A stretch of 32,092 bases of DNA from Limibacillus sp. (GTDB lineage Bacteria; Pseudomonadota; Alphaproteobacteria; Kiloniellales; CECT-8803), in the NCBI GenBank assembly GCA_037379885.1, contig JARRJC010000025.1:1-32092 (forward strand), given 5' to 3'. Of this stretch, positions 17,287 through 26,555 are shown in pieces. Each line of letters begins with the position of its first letter. Within the stretch, counting starts at the first letter, position 1. Under the pieces are notes generated by a model. The model worked only from the letters and a program-made list of their open reading frames with translations, was not told the origin of the DNA and did no database searches. The position numbers were made by a program, and so were the translations under genes.

Positions 17287-17313
17287 TGAGCACTCACCAG
17301 AGGGGAGTGCTAA
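17287..17313 (+). promoter_or_regulatory. CIRCE operator (HrcA binding site) of groESL
   Basis: The inverted repeat TGAGCACTC-N9-GAGTGCTAA matches the consensus TTAGCACTC-N9-GAGTGCTAA at 17 of 18 arm positions (one mismatch, in the left arm); the spacer is exactly nine bases (17296-17304). It lies just after the -10 hexamer and about 72 bases before groES. It predicts heat-inducible repression by HrcA, whose gene is not in this window. Confidence 0.93.
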
Positions 17314-17385
17314 CAGCCGCGCATGGAGTGGGGCTGTTAAGGGGTAAACCTTTCATATTCGCGAATAAGACTGGAGAACTGAGCC

Positions 17386-17673
17386 ATGAAATTCCGGCCG
17401 CTTCATGATCGCGTTGTCGTTGAGCCGCTCGAAGCCGAAGAGAAGACCGCCGGCGGCATCATCATTCCCGACACCGCCAAGGAAAAGCCCATGCAGGGCA
17501 AGATCGTCGCCGTCGGCTCTGGCAGCCGCGACGAGACCGGCAAGCTGGTCGCTCTGGACGTCAAGAAGGGCGACACCGTTCTTTACGGCAAATGGTCCGG
17601 GACCGAGGTGAAGGTGGACGGCAAGGACGTCCTCATCATGCGCGAGTCCGACATCCTGGGTGTGCTGGGCTAA
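17386..17673 (+). CDS. groES: Co-chaperonin GroES
   Basis: This 95-residue protein forms the heptameric lid of the GroEL folding chamber. Family hallmarks are [20 protein letters not shown] at the N-terminus, the mobile loop [20 protein letters not shown], and the ending [15 protein letters not shown]. The ATG has tggaga as ribosome site. groEL starts 69 bases after the stop with its own strong site. Expression is controlled by the CIRCE element and promoter upstream. Confidence 0.98.
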   Translation: MKFRPLHDRVVVEPLEAEEKTAGGIIIPDTAKEKPMQGKIVAVGSGSRDETGKLVALDVKKGDTVLYGKWSGTEVKVDGKDVLIMRESDILGVLG

Positions 17674-19398
<1,725 letters not shown>

Positions 19399-19432
19399 GC
19401 CCGCCCCCAGAAAGCCTAGGCTTCTGAGAAAT

Positions 19433-19470
19433 ACGGCCGGGAGGGTAAGCCTTCCCGGCCGTTTTCTTTT
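19433..19470 (+). terminator. Rho-independent terminator after groEL
   Basis: A stem with arms ACGGCCGGGA (19433-19442) and TCCCGGCCGT (19453-19462), a 10-nt loop, and the T-rich tail TTTCTTTT at 19463-19470 form a textbook intrinsic terminator. It ends the groESL transcript. A 12-bp palindrome AAGCCTAGGCTT (19412-19423) lies between it and the groEL stop. Confidence 0.93.
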
Positions 19471-19534
19471 GCGGCGCCAAAAGGGGGATTAAGGCCTTTA
19501 TCTCCCGAACCGGCTGGGCAATAGTCCCTGCGCC

Positions 19535-20341
19535 ATGCAGATCGATATCCAACGAGTCTCCGACCTGATCCGCGAAACCGCCGAGATCGAGGTCATGCCG
19601 CGCTACCAGTCACTCGCCGCCCATGAGGTGCGCGAGAAGGAAAAGGGTGACCCGGTCACCGTTGCCGACGAAGCCTCGGAGCTGCGCTTGACCCGCGTTC
19701 TGACCGACCTGTTGCCCGGCTCCTGCGTGGTGGGGGAGGAGGCCACCTCCGCCGACCCTGCGCTTTTCGATCTCTTGGCCGACCCCACGCCGGTCTGGAT
19801 CGTCGATCCCATCGACGGTACCCGGAACTTCGCGAAGGGGCGTCCCGTCTTCGCCGTGATGCTGGCGTTGGTGCAGAAGGGCGTGACCCTGGCCTCCTGG
19901 ATATACGAACTGCCGGAAGGCCGCATGGCCGTGGCGGAACTGGGGAGCGGGGCCTGGCGCGACGACCAGCGCCTCTCCGTGGCCAAGCCGCCTGCTGAGA
20001 TTTCCGAGATGGCGGGTACGCTGCACGCCAGCACTTGGGGACAGCCTGATGTGGCGCGGAGCCTGGAGCGCAACCGCTCGAAGATCACTCAGATGAAGAG
20101 CCTGGGCTGCGCCGGAGCGGAATATGTGCGCCTCGCCGCGGGGGAAATGGATTTCTCCCTCTTCACCAAGCTGATGCCCTGGGACCATGCACCCGGCGCC
20201 CTGCTGCACGCCGAGGCCGGCGGTCTCGCCAAGGTGCTGGAAGGCGAGCGATACAGCCCCCTCATGCGAAAGACGCAGGGCCTCCTCATGGCCGCCGATG
20301 AGGAGACCTGGGAAACCCTGCGCCACACGCTCTTCGACTAG
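19535..20341 (+). CDS. Inositol monophosphatase-family phosphatase
   Basis: This 268-residue Mg2+-dependent phosphatase carries the family motifs. GDPVTVADEASELRLT is the N-terminal metal/substrate region, VVGEEATS gives the first acidic pair, WIVDPIDGTRNF is the central metal motif, and PWDHAPGALLHAEAGG is the C-terminal motif. Members act on inositol phosphate, histidinol phosphate, PAP or fructose bisphosphate; the substrate cannot be assigned from sequence. The ATG has no clear ribosome site. It stands alone, separated from groEL by a terminator, and converges on the small minus-strand gene that ends 6 bases after its stop. Confidence 0.9.
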   Translation: MQIDIQRVSDLIRETAEIEVMPRYQSLAAHEVREKEKGDPVTVADEASELRLTRVLTDLLPGSCVVGEEATSADPALFDLLADPTPVWIVDPIDGTRNFAKGRPVFAVMLALVQKGVTLASWIYELPEGRMAVAELGSGAWRDDQRLSVAKPPAEISEMAGTLHASTWGQPDVARSLERNRSKITQMKSLGCAGAEYVRLAAGEMDFSLFTKLMPWDHAPGALLHAEAGGLAKVLEGERYSPLMRKTQGLLMAADEETWETLRHTLFD

Positions 20342-20347
20342 ACGCCC

Positions 20348-20554
20348 TTATCCCCAAAGCGAGAGGATGGCGAGGGCGAGGACCGCCACGCCGAGCGACG
20401 CTTCGGCTGCGCGCCCGACAGGGCCGGGGCGCTTGTGGTGCCGCCAGCCGCCGGCGCGGGGCGTGCTCGACAGAGGCGAGGGCGGGTGACTGACGCCCGG
20501 CTGCTCGCTGCGGGTCGCCGTGCGATAGCTTTCTGAAAGAACCGTGACTAACAT
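20348..20554 (-). CDS. Small hypothetical membrane protein, C-terminal anchor
   Basis: This 68-residue ORF starts at ATG 20554-20552. A perfect AGGAGG sits five bases upstream (plus-strand CCTCCT, 20560-20565). The first 45 residues are hydrophilic and rich in Ser, Pro, Arg and Gly. The last 16 or so (SLGVAVLALAILSLWG) form a single hydrophobic helix reaching the very C-terminus, so the protein would be tail-anchored. The frame extends upstream to 20683, but that longer start has no ribosome site and overlaps lysR. No family is recognised. It is divergent from the LysR gene, whose regulator could control it. It is otherwise unexplained 311-bp sequence between two genes, and translation is inferred from the ribosome site only. 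Confidence 0.6.
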   Translation of the reverse strand: MLVTVLSESYRTATRSEQPGVSHPPSPLSSTPRAGGWRHHKRPGPVGRAAEASLGVAVLALAILSLWG

Positions 20555-20559
20555 TTGAA

Positions 20560-20586
20560 CCTCCTGTAGGCTTTGCTGATAGGAGG
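20560..20586. promoter_or_regulatory. Back-to-back ribosome sites forming an inverted repeat
   Basis: CCTCCT (20560-20565) and AGGAGG (20581-20586) face outward, 15 bases apart. The left one is the ribosome site of the small minus-strand protein. The right one precedes a 16-codon ORF (20590-20640). Extended by a GT/AT step, the arms pair over eight positions including one G-T pair. A second inverted repeat, ATCTCA (20601-20606) and TGAGAT (20642-20647), brackets the space before lysR. Whether these act as operator or RNA hairpin cannot be told from sequence. Confidence 0.35.
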
Positions 20587-20589
20587 AAA

Positions 20590-20640
20590 ATGGCGCTTTC
20601 ATCTCATAAACGCCAGGCAGCAATATTTCTAAACTGTTAG
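20590..20640 (+). CDS. Candidate 16-residue leader peptide upstream of lysR
   Basis: An ATG three to four bases after AGGAGG opens a 16-codon ORF, MALSSHKRQAAIFLNC, ending 12 bases before the lysR ATG. It has no recognised family. lysR itself lacks a ribosome site, so translation of this short ORF could feed ribosomes to lysR by coupling. It could also be a chance ORF, since its transcript would need a promoter lying inside the small minus-strand gene. Confidence 0.3.
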   Translation: MALSSHKRQAAIFLNC

Positions 20641-20652
20641 CTGAGATTATAT

Positions 20653-21558
20653 ATGGATTGGGCAAGCATGCCGCCGCTATCAAGCCTCAGATCCTTCGAG
20701 GCCGCGGCGCGTCATCGGAGTTACAGCGAGGCGGGGCGCGAGCTCAACGTCACCCACGCAGCCGTGGCGCAGCAGGTGCGCAGGCTGGAGGAATGGCTTG
20801 GGACGGGGTTGCTTTTCAGGGAGGGAAGGGGGCTGGCGCTGAGTGACGAGGGGCGCTTGCTCGCTGCCCGGCTGACAGTGGGCTTCGAGACCTTGGCCGA
20901 GGGCTTGGCGGAGCTTAGCCAACGCGAAGCCTCCCGGGGCGTGAAGATCACCATGACGCCGAGTTTCGCCGCCAGTTGGATGATGGGCCGGCTCGGCGCG
21001 TTCCGGGATCGTCACCCGGAGATCGAACTGATGCTCAGTCCCTCTTCAGCGGTGGTCGATCTGAAGCGCGACGGCTTTGATCTCGCGGTCCGCTACGGCA
21101 CGGGGAACTGGGAGGGGCTGGAAGTCGAGCCCCTGATCCCCGCGCGGTTCCGTATCGTGGCGGCCAAGTCGCTGTTGAAGGGCCGGAAGATCACGAAGCC
21201 CGAGCAGCTGGGCGACTATCCCTGGGTCAATGAACTGGGACTGGATGAGCTGCGGACATGGCTCCGCAGCCGCGGGCTTGAGGACATCCGCTCCAAACAG
21301 GGCATGCTGCACCTGCCGGGGCACCTCGTGCTGCCGGCGGTCCGGGAGGGGCAGGGCATTGCATGCACCGCGAGCGTGTTCGTCGAGGAGGATATCCGCC
21401 AGGGCCGTCTCGTGTCCCTGTTCGAGAACGATGCGCGGGAGAAGACCGGCTACTACCTGGTGCGCCGCCCGGGGCCTCTGCGCGGTCCGCTGAAGACGGT
21501 CATTTCCTGGCTCAAGGAGGAGGCGCGGGCGGACGCGGAGCGCGACCGCCCGGCCTGA
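20653..21558 (+). CDS. LysR-family transcriptional regulator, GcvA-like
   Basis: This 301-residue regulator has an N-terminal winged HTH (about residues 6-65: PPLSSLRSFEAAARHRSYSE, then AGRELNVTHAAVAQQVRRLE) and a C-terminal periplasmic-binding-like effector domain starting near GVKITMTPSFAASWMMGRLG. The PPL-L-FEAAARH and VTHAAVAQQVR style is of the GcvA subgroup. The effector and targets are unknown. ATG 20653 gives MDWASMPPL; ATG 20668 is an equally plausible start. No ribosome site is seen at either. The gene is divergent from a small membrane-protein gene and convergent with the SDR gene, which it meets after 10 bases. Confidence 0.9.
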   Translation: MDWASMPPLSSLRSFEAAARHRSYSEAGRELNVTHAAVAQQVRRLEEWLGTGLLFREGRGLALSDEGRLLAARLTVGFETLAEGLAELSQREASRGVKITMTPSFAASWMMGRLGAFRDRHPEIELMLSPSSAVVDLKRDGFDLAVRYGTGNWEGLEVEPLIPARFRIVAAKSLLKGRKITKPEQLGDYPWVNELGLDELRTWLRSRGLEDIRSKQGMLHLPGHLVLPAVREGQGIACTASVFVEEDIRQGRLVSLFENDAREKTGYYLVRRPGPLRGPLKTVISWLKEEARADAERDRPA

Positions 21559-21568
21559 TAGGCCTCAA

Positions 21569-22336
21569 TCAGTCTTCGCTGCGGGCGAAGTTGAAGGGAT
21601 TGAAGGCCTGCATGGTGGGCATCATCTCGACAACGTTGATGTTCACGTGCCGGGGCAGGGTCGCCACCCAGTAGATCGCCTCGGCGATATCCTCAGCCGT
21701 CATGGGCTGGAGGTTGGCGTAGGGCTGCTTGGCCTTGTCCGAATCCCCTTTGAAACGAACCAGCGAGAACTCGGTCTCGGCCAGGCCGGGCTCAACAGAG
21801 GTCACGCGGACGTTCTTGCCGATCAGGTCGGCGCGAAGGTTCAAGGAGAACTGGTGCACGAAGGCCTTGGTTGCCCCGTAGACGTTGCCGCCGGGATAGG
21901 GGTAGGTGCCGGCGACCGATCCCAGGTTGATGACGTGGCCGAGGTCGCGCTCGACCATGCCCGGCAGCAGGGCGCGCGTGCAGTAGACGAGGCCCTTGCA
22001 GTTGGTGTCGATCATGGTGTCCCAGTCGGACATCTTGGCGGCCTGCGCAGGCTCCAGCCCCAGCGCCAGCCCTGCGTTGTTCACCAGGACGTCGACGGAA
22101 GCGAAGTCGGAGGGCAGGGCGGCGACCGCCTCGTTCACGGCCGACTCGTCGCGCACGTCGAGCGCGAGCGGATGGAAAGCCTCCCCCAGTTCCTTGGCCA
22201 TGGCGTCCAAGCGCTCCTGCCGGCGGCCGGTGCCGATCACCTTGGCGCCTTCATCGATAAAGCGGCGCGCGGTCGCTTCACCGAAGCCGGAGGTAGCACC
22301 GGTGATGAACACCGTCAGGGATTTAGGGTCTGTCAT
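21569..22336 (-). CDS. SDR oxidoreductase, YdfG-like
   Basis: This 255-residue short-chain dehydrogenase carries the nucleotide motif ITGATSGFGEATARRF at residues 10-25. GTGRRQERL after the second strand implies NADP preference. NNAGLALGLEPA follows, and the active-site S and YGATK motif are in INLGSVAGTYPYPGGNVYGA. GLAETEFSLVRFKGD and VNINVVEMMPTMQAF are typical of YdfG/3-hydroxy acid (serine) dehydrogenases. The physiological substrate is not certain. The ribosome site AAGGAG lies eight bases before the ATG. It is 30 bases downstream of mazG, so cotranscription is likely. Confidence 0.9.
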   Translation of the reverse strand: MTDPKSLTVFITGATSGFGEATARRFIDEGAKVIGTGRRQERLDAMAKELGEAFHPLALDVRDESAVNEAVAALPSDFASVDVLVNNAGLALGLEPAQAAKMSDWDTMIDTNCKGLVYCTRALLPGMVERDLGHVINLGSVAGTYPYPGGNVYGATKAFVHQFSLNLRADLIGKNVRVTSVEPGLAETEFSLVRFKGDSDKAKQPYANLQPMTAEDIAEAIYWVATLPRHVNINVVEMMPTMQAFNPFNFARSED

Positions 22337-22366
22337 ATCTTAAACTCCTTTTCCATCACTCTGATA

Positions 22367-23206
22367 TCATTTGCTTTTAGAGGCTTGCCATAGCTCTTCC
22401 ATCTCGTCGAGATCCGCGTCCTCTATCGAGCGCCCTTGCTTGGCCAGGGCTGCTTCGATCGCCTGGAAGCGGGCTTCGAACTTGGCGTTCGTGCGGCGAA
22501 GCGCGGAGTCCGGATCGATCCTCAGGTGCCGCGCGAGGTTGGTCACGGCGAACAGCAAGTCGCCCAGTTCATCCTCCAGGCGGTCGACGGCTGCGTCTTT
22601 GTCAATCTCGGTCTTTATCTCGGCGAGTTCCTCTTCGATCTTTTCCAGCACAGGCCTGATCTCAGGCCAGTCGAAGCCGACCCTGGCCGCACGTTTCTGC
22701 AGCTTCAATGCCCGGGTTGTCGGGGGCAGGGCGGCGCTGATGCCTTCCAAGACAGAGGGCGCGCGGCCTTCGGCCTTCGCCTTTGCGGCCCGTTCCTCGG
22801 CCTTCTGGGTCTCCCAGGCCTTGGTTTGGCTCTCAGCGTCGCGTTCCTGGGCCTCCGCGAAGACGTGGGGATGCCGCCGGACCATCTTGTCGCTGATCGC
22901 GCGCGTGACCGCGGAGAAGTCGAAGTGACCGGATTCCTCTGCCATGCGGGCGTGAAAGACCACCTGGAGCAGCAAGTCGCCCAGTTCATCTCGTAGATCC
23001 TCCAGGTCACCGCGTTCGATGGCGTCCGCGACCTCATAGGCTTCTTCGATGGTGTAGGGGGCGATCGTGCGGAAGTCCTGCTTCACATCCCAGGGGCAAC
23101 CGTCTTCCGGATCGCGCAGGCGGCGCATGATGGTGAGGAGCCGTACGATCTCCTCAGCAGCAGTTCTGCCGAGCTCAGGGTGAATCGCATTCTTGGCCTC
23201 GGTCAT
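22367..23206 (-). CDS. mazG: Nucleoside triphosphate pyrophosphohydrolase MazG
   Basis: This 279-residue protein hydrolyses NTPs/dNTPs to monophosphate and PPi, a house-cleaning and (p)ppGpp-affecting role. It has the tandem MazG repeat. The N-terminal domain begins LRDPEDGCPWDVKQDF (C37-F45) with metal-binding EEAYEVAD (54-61) and DELGDLLLQVVFHARM. The C-terminal domain has FDWPEIRPVLEKIEEELAEI and DELGDLLFAVTNLARHL. Length is that of E. coli MazG plus about 16. In many relatives mazG sits beside hflX; here it leads its own small operon with the SDR gene. The 154-bp gap upstream holds AT-rich palindromes that may be its promoter/operator. Confidence 0.95.
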   Translation of the reverse strand: MTEAKNAIHPELGRTAAEEIVRLLTIMRRLRDPEDGCPWDVKQDFRTIAPYTIEEAYEVADAIERGDLEDLRDELGDLLLQVVFHARMAEESGHFDFSAVTRAISDKMVRRHPHVFAEAQERDAESQTKAWETQKAEERAAKAKAEGRAPSVLEGISAALPPTTRALKLQKRAARVGFDWPEIRPVLEKIEEELAEIKTEIDKDAAVDRLEDELGDLLFAVTNLARHLRIDPDSALRRTNAKFEARFQAIEAALAKQGRSIEDADLDEMEELWQASKSK

Positions 23207-23303
23207 GAGAGGGCCTCGATGGGCGATAGGGCTACCGTGGATGATGCGGGAAGGGTGCCCGTGGTGGCGCTGAACGGTGCCTCTGGTCCCAATCGATAAC
23301 GCG

Positions 23304-23337
23304 CATAATGTATATTATGACTAAATTGAACATAGTC
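23304..23337. promoter_or_regulatory. Palindrome-rich AT-rich region upstream of mazG
   Basis: Two adjacent inverted repeats lie in the 154-bp gap between the DUF1499 stop and mazG: CATAAT-N4-ATTATG at 23304-23319 and GACTA-N9-TAGTC at 23319-23337. The area is much richer in A/T than its surroundings. Read on the minus strand, CATAAT resembles a -10 element about 100 bases before mazG, but its -35 is weak. This is a candidate mazG promoter/operator; no protein is implied. Confidence 0.35.
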
Positions 23338-23360
23338 AGGAAGATCAAACACTTGCCGTC

Positions 23361-23795
23361 TCATGCTTCCTCCAACGCCGGCTTCTGTCGTTTCTGGAAC
23401 CGACGGTAAGCCATCACTCGGCGATCAAGCCGTTCCAGCCATCGGTCTACCCGCTTCCGGTTCACTCCAAAGTCATAGAGACCATAGCGCGATTGGCTGT
23501 AAACGGCGATGGAACTGGATCCGTCCGGCAGGCCAACAATCTCGGCCCGCACCTCATCGGGAAAACGCAGCGTCGGTGTCAGCTGGACGTGAAAGCTCTG
23601 CATCGTCTCTGGATCTAGCTTGGATTCGACAATGCGCTTCGAATGGGCGGTCACTTGGGTCCAAATCACCCAAAGATCTTCTGGCGGCAGCGGAAATACG
23701 GGTGATGTACGGTCGCTGTCATTGCGCCAGCCCTTGGGCGCGGATAGACAGGACCGAGAATCAGGTTTGCGCTGTAAGTTCTTTAAATCAAACAT
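23361..23795 (-). CDS. DUF1499-family protein
   Basis: This 144-residue protein fits DUF1499 from about residue 30: TSPVFPLPPEDLWVIW, then VQLTPTLRFPDEVRAEIV, SSSIAVYSQSRYGLYDFGVN and RKRVDRWLERL. The function of the family is unknown. No signal peptide or membrane span is visible, though some relatives are membrane-linked. The ATG overlaps the stop of the PhnP-like gene as TAATG, so it is the coupled last gene of the tatD-side operon. The 5' part is visibly lower in GC than the neighbours, which may mean a different history or simply weaker selection. Confidence 0.75.
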   Translation of the reverse strand: MFDLKNLQRKPDSRSCLSAPKGWRNDSDRTSPVFPLPPEDLWVIWTQVTAHSKRIVESKLDPETMQSFHVQLTPTLRFPDEVRAEIVGLPDGSSSIAVYSQSRYGLYDFGVNRKRVDRWLERLDRRVMAYRRFQKRQKPALEEA

Positions 23796-24583
23796 TAAAG
23801 ATCAATCGACAGTCCATCGTATCCGGGCTCTACGCCGTCGGGACACCGGGCGTTGAGCGCGTCGTAGTCCATGCTGTGGTTCATGTGCATCAAGACGGCC
23901 TGCTCGGGCTTGACCCGCTCGATCCATTCGAAGGTCTGTTCGCGGTGCGAATGGGTCGGATGCGGCTTTTCCTGAAGGCAGTCTACGAACCAGACCCTGG
24001 TGCCTTCCAGCAGTGAGAACGCTGCCTCGTCCAGCGCCACGACATCGGTGGAATAAGCGAAGTCGCCGATCCTGAAGCCGAGCGTCGTTTGGCCGTATCC
24101 GTGGTCCTGCAGGAACGGCCGGACCGTGAAACCGGCGGCCTCGAAGGGCTCCAGGGTTATTTCCCTGTCGTCGATCATGGCGCGGTAGAGCCCCTGGTCG
24201 CCGTTCTTCGATGCGAAGGCGTAACCGAACCTTGAACGAAGGCTTTCAGCCGTCTTGGCGTCCATGTAACTGGGAATCGGTCCCTGCCGGAAGGCAAAGG
24301 CGCGCAGGTCATCCAGGCCGTGGGTGTGATCGGCGTGGTCGTGGGTAATCAGAACCGCGTCCAAACGCTCGACGCCGGCGTCCAGCATCTGGTTGCGCAG
24401 GTCCGGTGAGGTATCGATCAGCAGGCGCCGCCCCTCCTCCTCCACCAGAACCGAGGCCCGCCGACGCCGGTTCTTCGGGTTCGAGGGGTCGCAGGCCCCC
24501 CACTCCCCGTTGATCAGGGGGACGCCGCCCGAACTGCCGCTGCCTAGACAGGTAACGCGCATCGCCGCCGCCGTTTCCGTCAC
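23795..24583 (-). CDS. PhnP-like metallo-beta-lactamase-fold hydrolase
   Basis: This 262-residue protein shows the PhnP/RNase Z-like fold: VTCLGSGSSGGVP near the N-terminus, LLIDTSPDLRNQML, and the zinc motif H81-D-H83-A-D85-H86 (THDHADHTHG). Later metal ligands are in LQDHGYGQTTLGFRI and FAYSTDVV. PhnP is a cyclic ribosyl phosphodiesterase of phosphonate use, but a copy next to tatD is a general alphaproteobacterial feature and does not imply phosphonate breakdown. The exact substrate is unknown. The ATG overlaps the tatD stop as ATGA. Confidence 0.88.
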   Translation of the reverse strand: MTETAAAMRVTCLGSGSSGGVPLINGEWGACDPSNPKNRRRRASVLVEEEGRRLLIDTSPDLRNQMLDAGVERLDAVLITHDHADHTHGLDDLRAFAFRQGPIPSYMDAKTAESLRSRFGYAFASKNGDQGLYRAMIDDREITLEPFEAAGFTVRPFLQDHGYGQTTLGFRIGDFAYSTDVVALDEAAFSLLEGTRVWFVDCLQEKPHPTHSHREQTFEWIERVKPEQAVLMHMNHSMDYDALNARCPDGVEPGYDGLSIDL

Positions 24584-25371
24584 GCCTGCGCCGGGGGCGC
24601 GGCTTTGGAGAAGAGCTTGTAGAAGTTGGCCGTCGTGGTCTCTTCCAGTTCCTTGGCGCCGACGCCCTTCAATTCCGCGAGCGCTGCGGCGGTATGGCCG
24701 ACATAGGAAGGCTCGTTGGTCTTCCCGCGGTGCGGGACCGGCGCCAGGAAGGGCGCATCGGTCTCCACCAGCAGGCGCTCCAGCGGCACGCCGCTCAGGG
24801 TCTCCCGAAGCTCGTCGCTGCGTTTGAAGGTCACGATCCCGGACACGGAGATATAGAACCCCAGCTCCAAGACGGACGCTGCCAGTTCGGGGCCGGCGGT
24901 GAAACAGTGGATCAAGCCCGGATAAGCCCCCTTCTCATACTCGTCTTTCAGGATCGCCACCGTGTCCTCGTCGGCGTCGCGCGTATGGACGATCAACGGC
25001 AGTCCCGTCTCGCGGGCCGCTGCGATGTGGGCCCGGAAGGAGCGTTGCTGGTCCTCCCGCGGCGCGTTGTCGTAGTAGTAGTCCAGGCCGGTCTCTCCGA
25101 TGCCGACGACCGCTGGATCGCCAGCCAGTTCGACGAGTTGGGCGGGATCGCTCAGCCCCTCCTCATCCGCGTGGTGAGGATGCACGCCGACCGAACACCA
25201 ACAGAGATCCGGGTGGCTTTTGGCGATCTTGAGCACCTCGGGGAAGGTGGAGAGCCTGGTGGAGATGGTCACCATGCCGCCAACGCCGGCGCCCTTGGCC
25301 CGTTCGAGCAAGGCTTCGACGTCTTGATCCTTGGCCAGGTAGTCGAGGTGGCAGTGGGAATCGATCAGCAT
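24580..25371 (-). CDS. tatD: TatD-family metal-dependent deoxyribonuclease
   Basis: This 263-residue TIM-barrel hydrolase carries the metal motifs MLIDSHCHLDYL (H6, H8), CWCSVGVHPHHADE, GIGETGLDYYY (glutamate ligand), PLIVHTRDADEDT, and the final aspartate in LLVETDAPFLAPVPHRGKTN. TatD proteins are 3'-5' exonucleases involved in DNA damage repair; the family name reflects genomic linkage, not protein export. The ribosome site is aagga. It starts 74 bases after holB; in many related genomes metG occupies this interval, and none is here. Confidence 0.94.
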   Translation of the reverse strand: MLIDSHCHLDYLAKDQDVEALLERAKGAGVGGMVTISTRLSTFPEVLKIAKSHPDLCWCSVGVHPHHADEEGLSDPAQLVELAGDPAVVGIGETGLDYYYDNAPREDQQRSFRAHIAAARETGLPLIVHTRDADEDTVAILKDEYEKGAYPGLIHCFTAGPELAASVLELGFYISVSGIVTFKRSDELRETLSGVPLERLLVETDAPFLAPVPHRGKTNEPSYVGHTAAALAELKGVGAKELEETTTANFYKLFSKAAPPAQA

Positions 25372-25445
25372 GGTTTCCTTCGGCCCATTTTTGGCCCTTA
25401 TTTAGAGTGCGCTTGAGTATCTATCTGGGCTTGGCGGCGGGGCTA

Positions 25446-26555
25446 TCAAGCGCTCAGCCGGGCCATATCGTAGAAAACGCCCAGGATCATCTGGCGGCGG
25501 TTGGGCGCCGTGGTGTCGGCGCGCGCCAACTGTTCGCTCCACTTATCGCGTAGTTGCATCCAGCCCTCAAGGCCACCGTGGCCGATCAGCCGCTGCATCA
25601 GCGCCGCCTCGCCCTCCAACACCGGCGCGGGATAGCTGTCAGCCGCCGCACCGCGGATCATGCGGGCAAGCCACCATAGAAGCAGCTCGCGCAGCGTTTC
25701 GAAGGCCCGCCGGTCCTTTGCACCGCCCACGAGGCTGTCGGCGAAGGCGTGCAGCTTTCCCCCCTCCAGACGCGGCAGGTCCTGGAGCAGGGCCGTGAGG
25801 CTCTGCAGCAGAATGAGCCCCCCTTCCCTGTGCAGGTCGAGGGCCCGTCCGATGCTGCCTTCCGAGAGCCGCGCCAAGGCTGCGGCCTCTTCAGGCGCCA
25901 AGTCCGGTTCCTCGCGGACGAGCAGCTGCGTCACTGTCGCTTCGGGCAAGGGCTTCAGGGCGAGATGACAGCAGCGCGAATGAATCGTGGGCAGCAGGCG
26001 GCCCGGCGCGTGACTGACCAGAAGCAGCAGGCTCTTCTCGTTCGGTTCTTCCAGCTCTTTGAGGATCGCGTTGGCGCTGTTCTTGTTCAGGTCCTCGGCG
26101 CCATCGACGATGATCACGCGCCACCCGCCGTCGGCGGCCGTCTTGTTGAGGAACTCAGCCGCCTTGCGCACCCTTTCCACCGGGATGGAGGCTTCCGGCC
26201 TCCCCTTGTCGTTCAGGCCCTTCTTCAAGATCACCAGGTCGCTGAGGCCACCGGACAGCGCGCGCTTGAAGACCGGATGCTCGGGCTCCATGGCCAGGCT
26301 GCTGGGTGCGAGCGCCTCGCCGAACAGGCCCGCTTCCCCCGCGCCGCCTTCACCTTGCGCGAAGAGGAAACGCGCAAAACGGTGCGCCAGTGTCGCCTTG
26401 CCGATTCCCTGCTGGCCGGTCAGCAACCAGGCATGGGGCAAACGGCCGCTGTTGTAGGCCCGAAGCAGGACGGACTCCGCCTCACCCTGATCGAAGAGAT
26501 CGGGATTGGCGGAGGGTGCCGGGAGGTTCTTGTTGTCGGTCAACTCGGCGGTCAT
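25446..26555 (-). CDS. holB: DNA polymerase III delta' subunit
   Basis: This 369-residue clamp-loader subunit has LPHAWLLTGQQGIGKATLAH with a P-loop-like motif (GQQGIGKAT), RVIIVDGAEDLNKNSANAIL (sensor/Walker B region) and KELEEPNEKSLLLLVSHAPG followed by LLPTIHSRC (sensor 1 and SRC motif). The Cys4 zinc module of E. coli delta' is not seen, as in many alphaproteobacteria. The ATG overlaps the tmk stop as ATGA. The tmk-holB pair joins nucleotide supply to replication. Confidence 0.94.
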   Translation of the reverse strand: MTAELTDNKNLPAPSANPDLFDQGEAESVLLRAYNSGRLPHAWLLTGQQGIGKATLAHRFARFLFAQGEGGAGEAGLFGEALAPSSLAMEPEHPVFKRALSGGLSDLVILKKGLNDKGRPEASIPVERVRKAAEFLNKTAADGGWRVIIVDGAEDLNKNSANAILKELEEPNEKSLLLLVSHAPGRLLPTIHSRCCHLALKPLPEATVTQLLVREEPDLAPEEAAALARLSEGSIGRALDLHREGGLILLQSLTALLQDLPRLEGGKLHAFADSLVGGAKDRRAFETLRELLLWWLARMIRGAAADSYPAPVLEGEAALMQRLIGHGGLEGWMQLRDKWSEQLARADTTAPNRRQMILGVFYDMARLSA

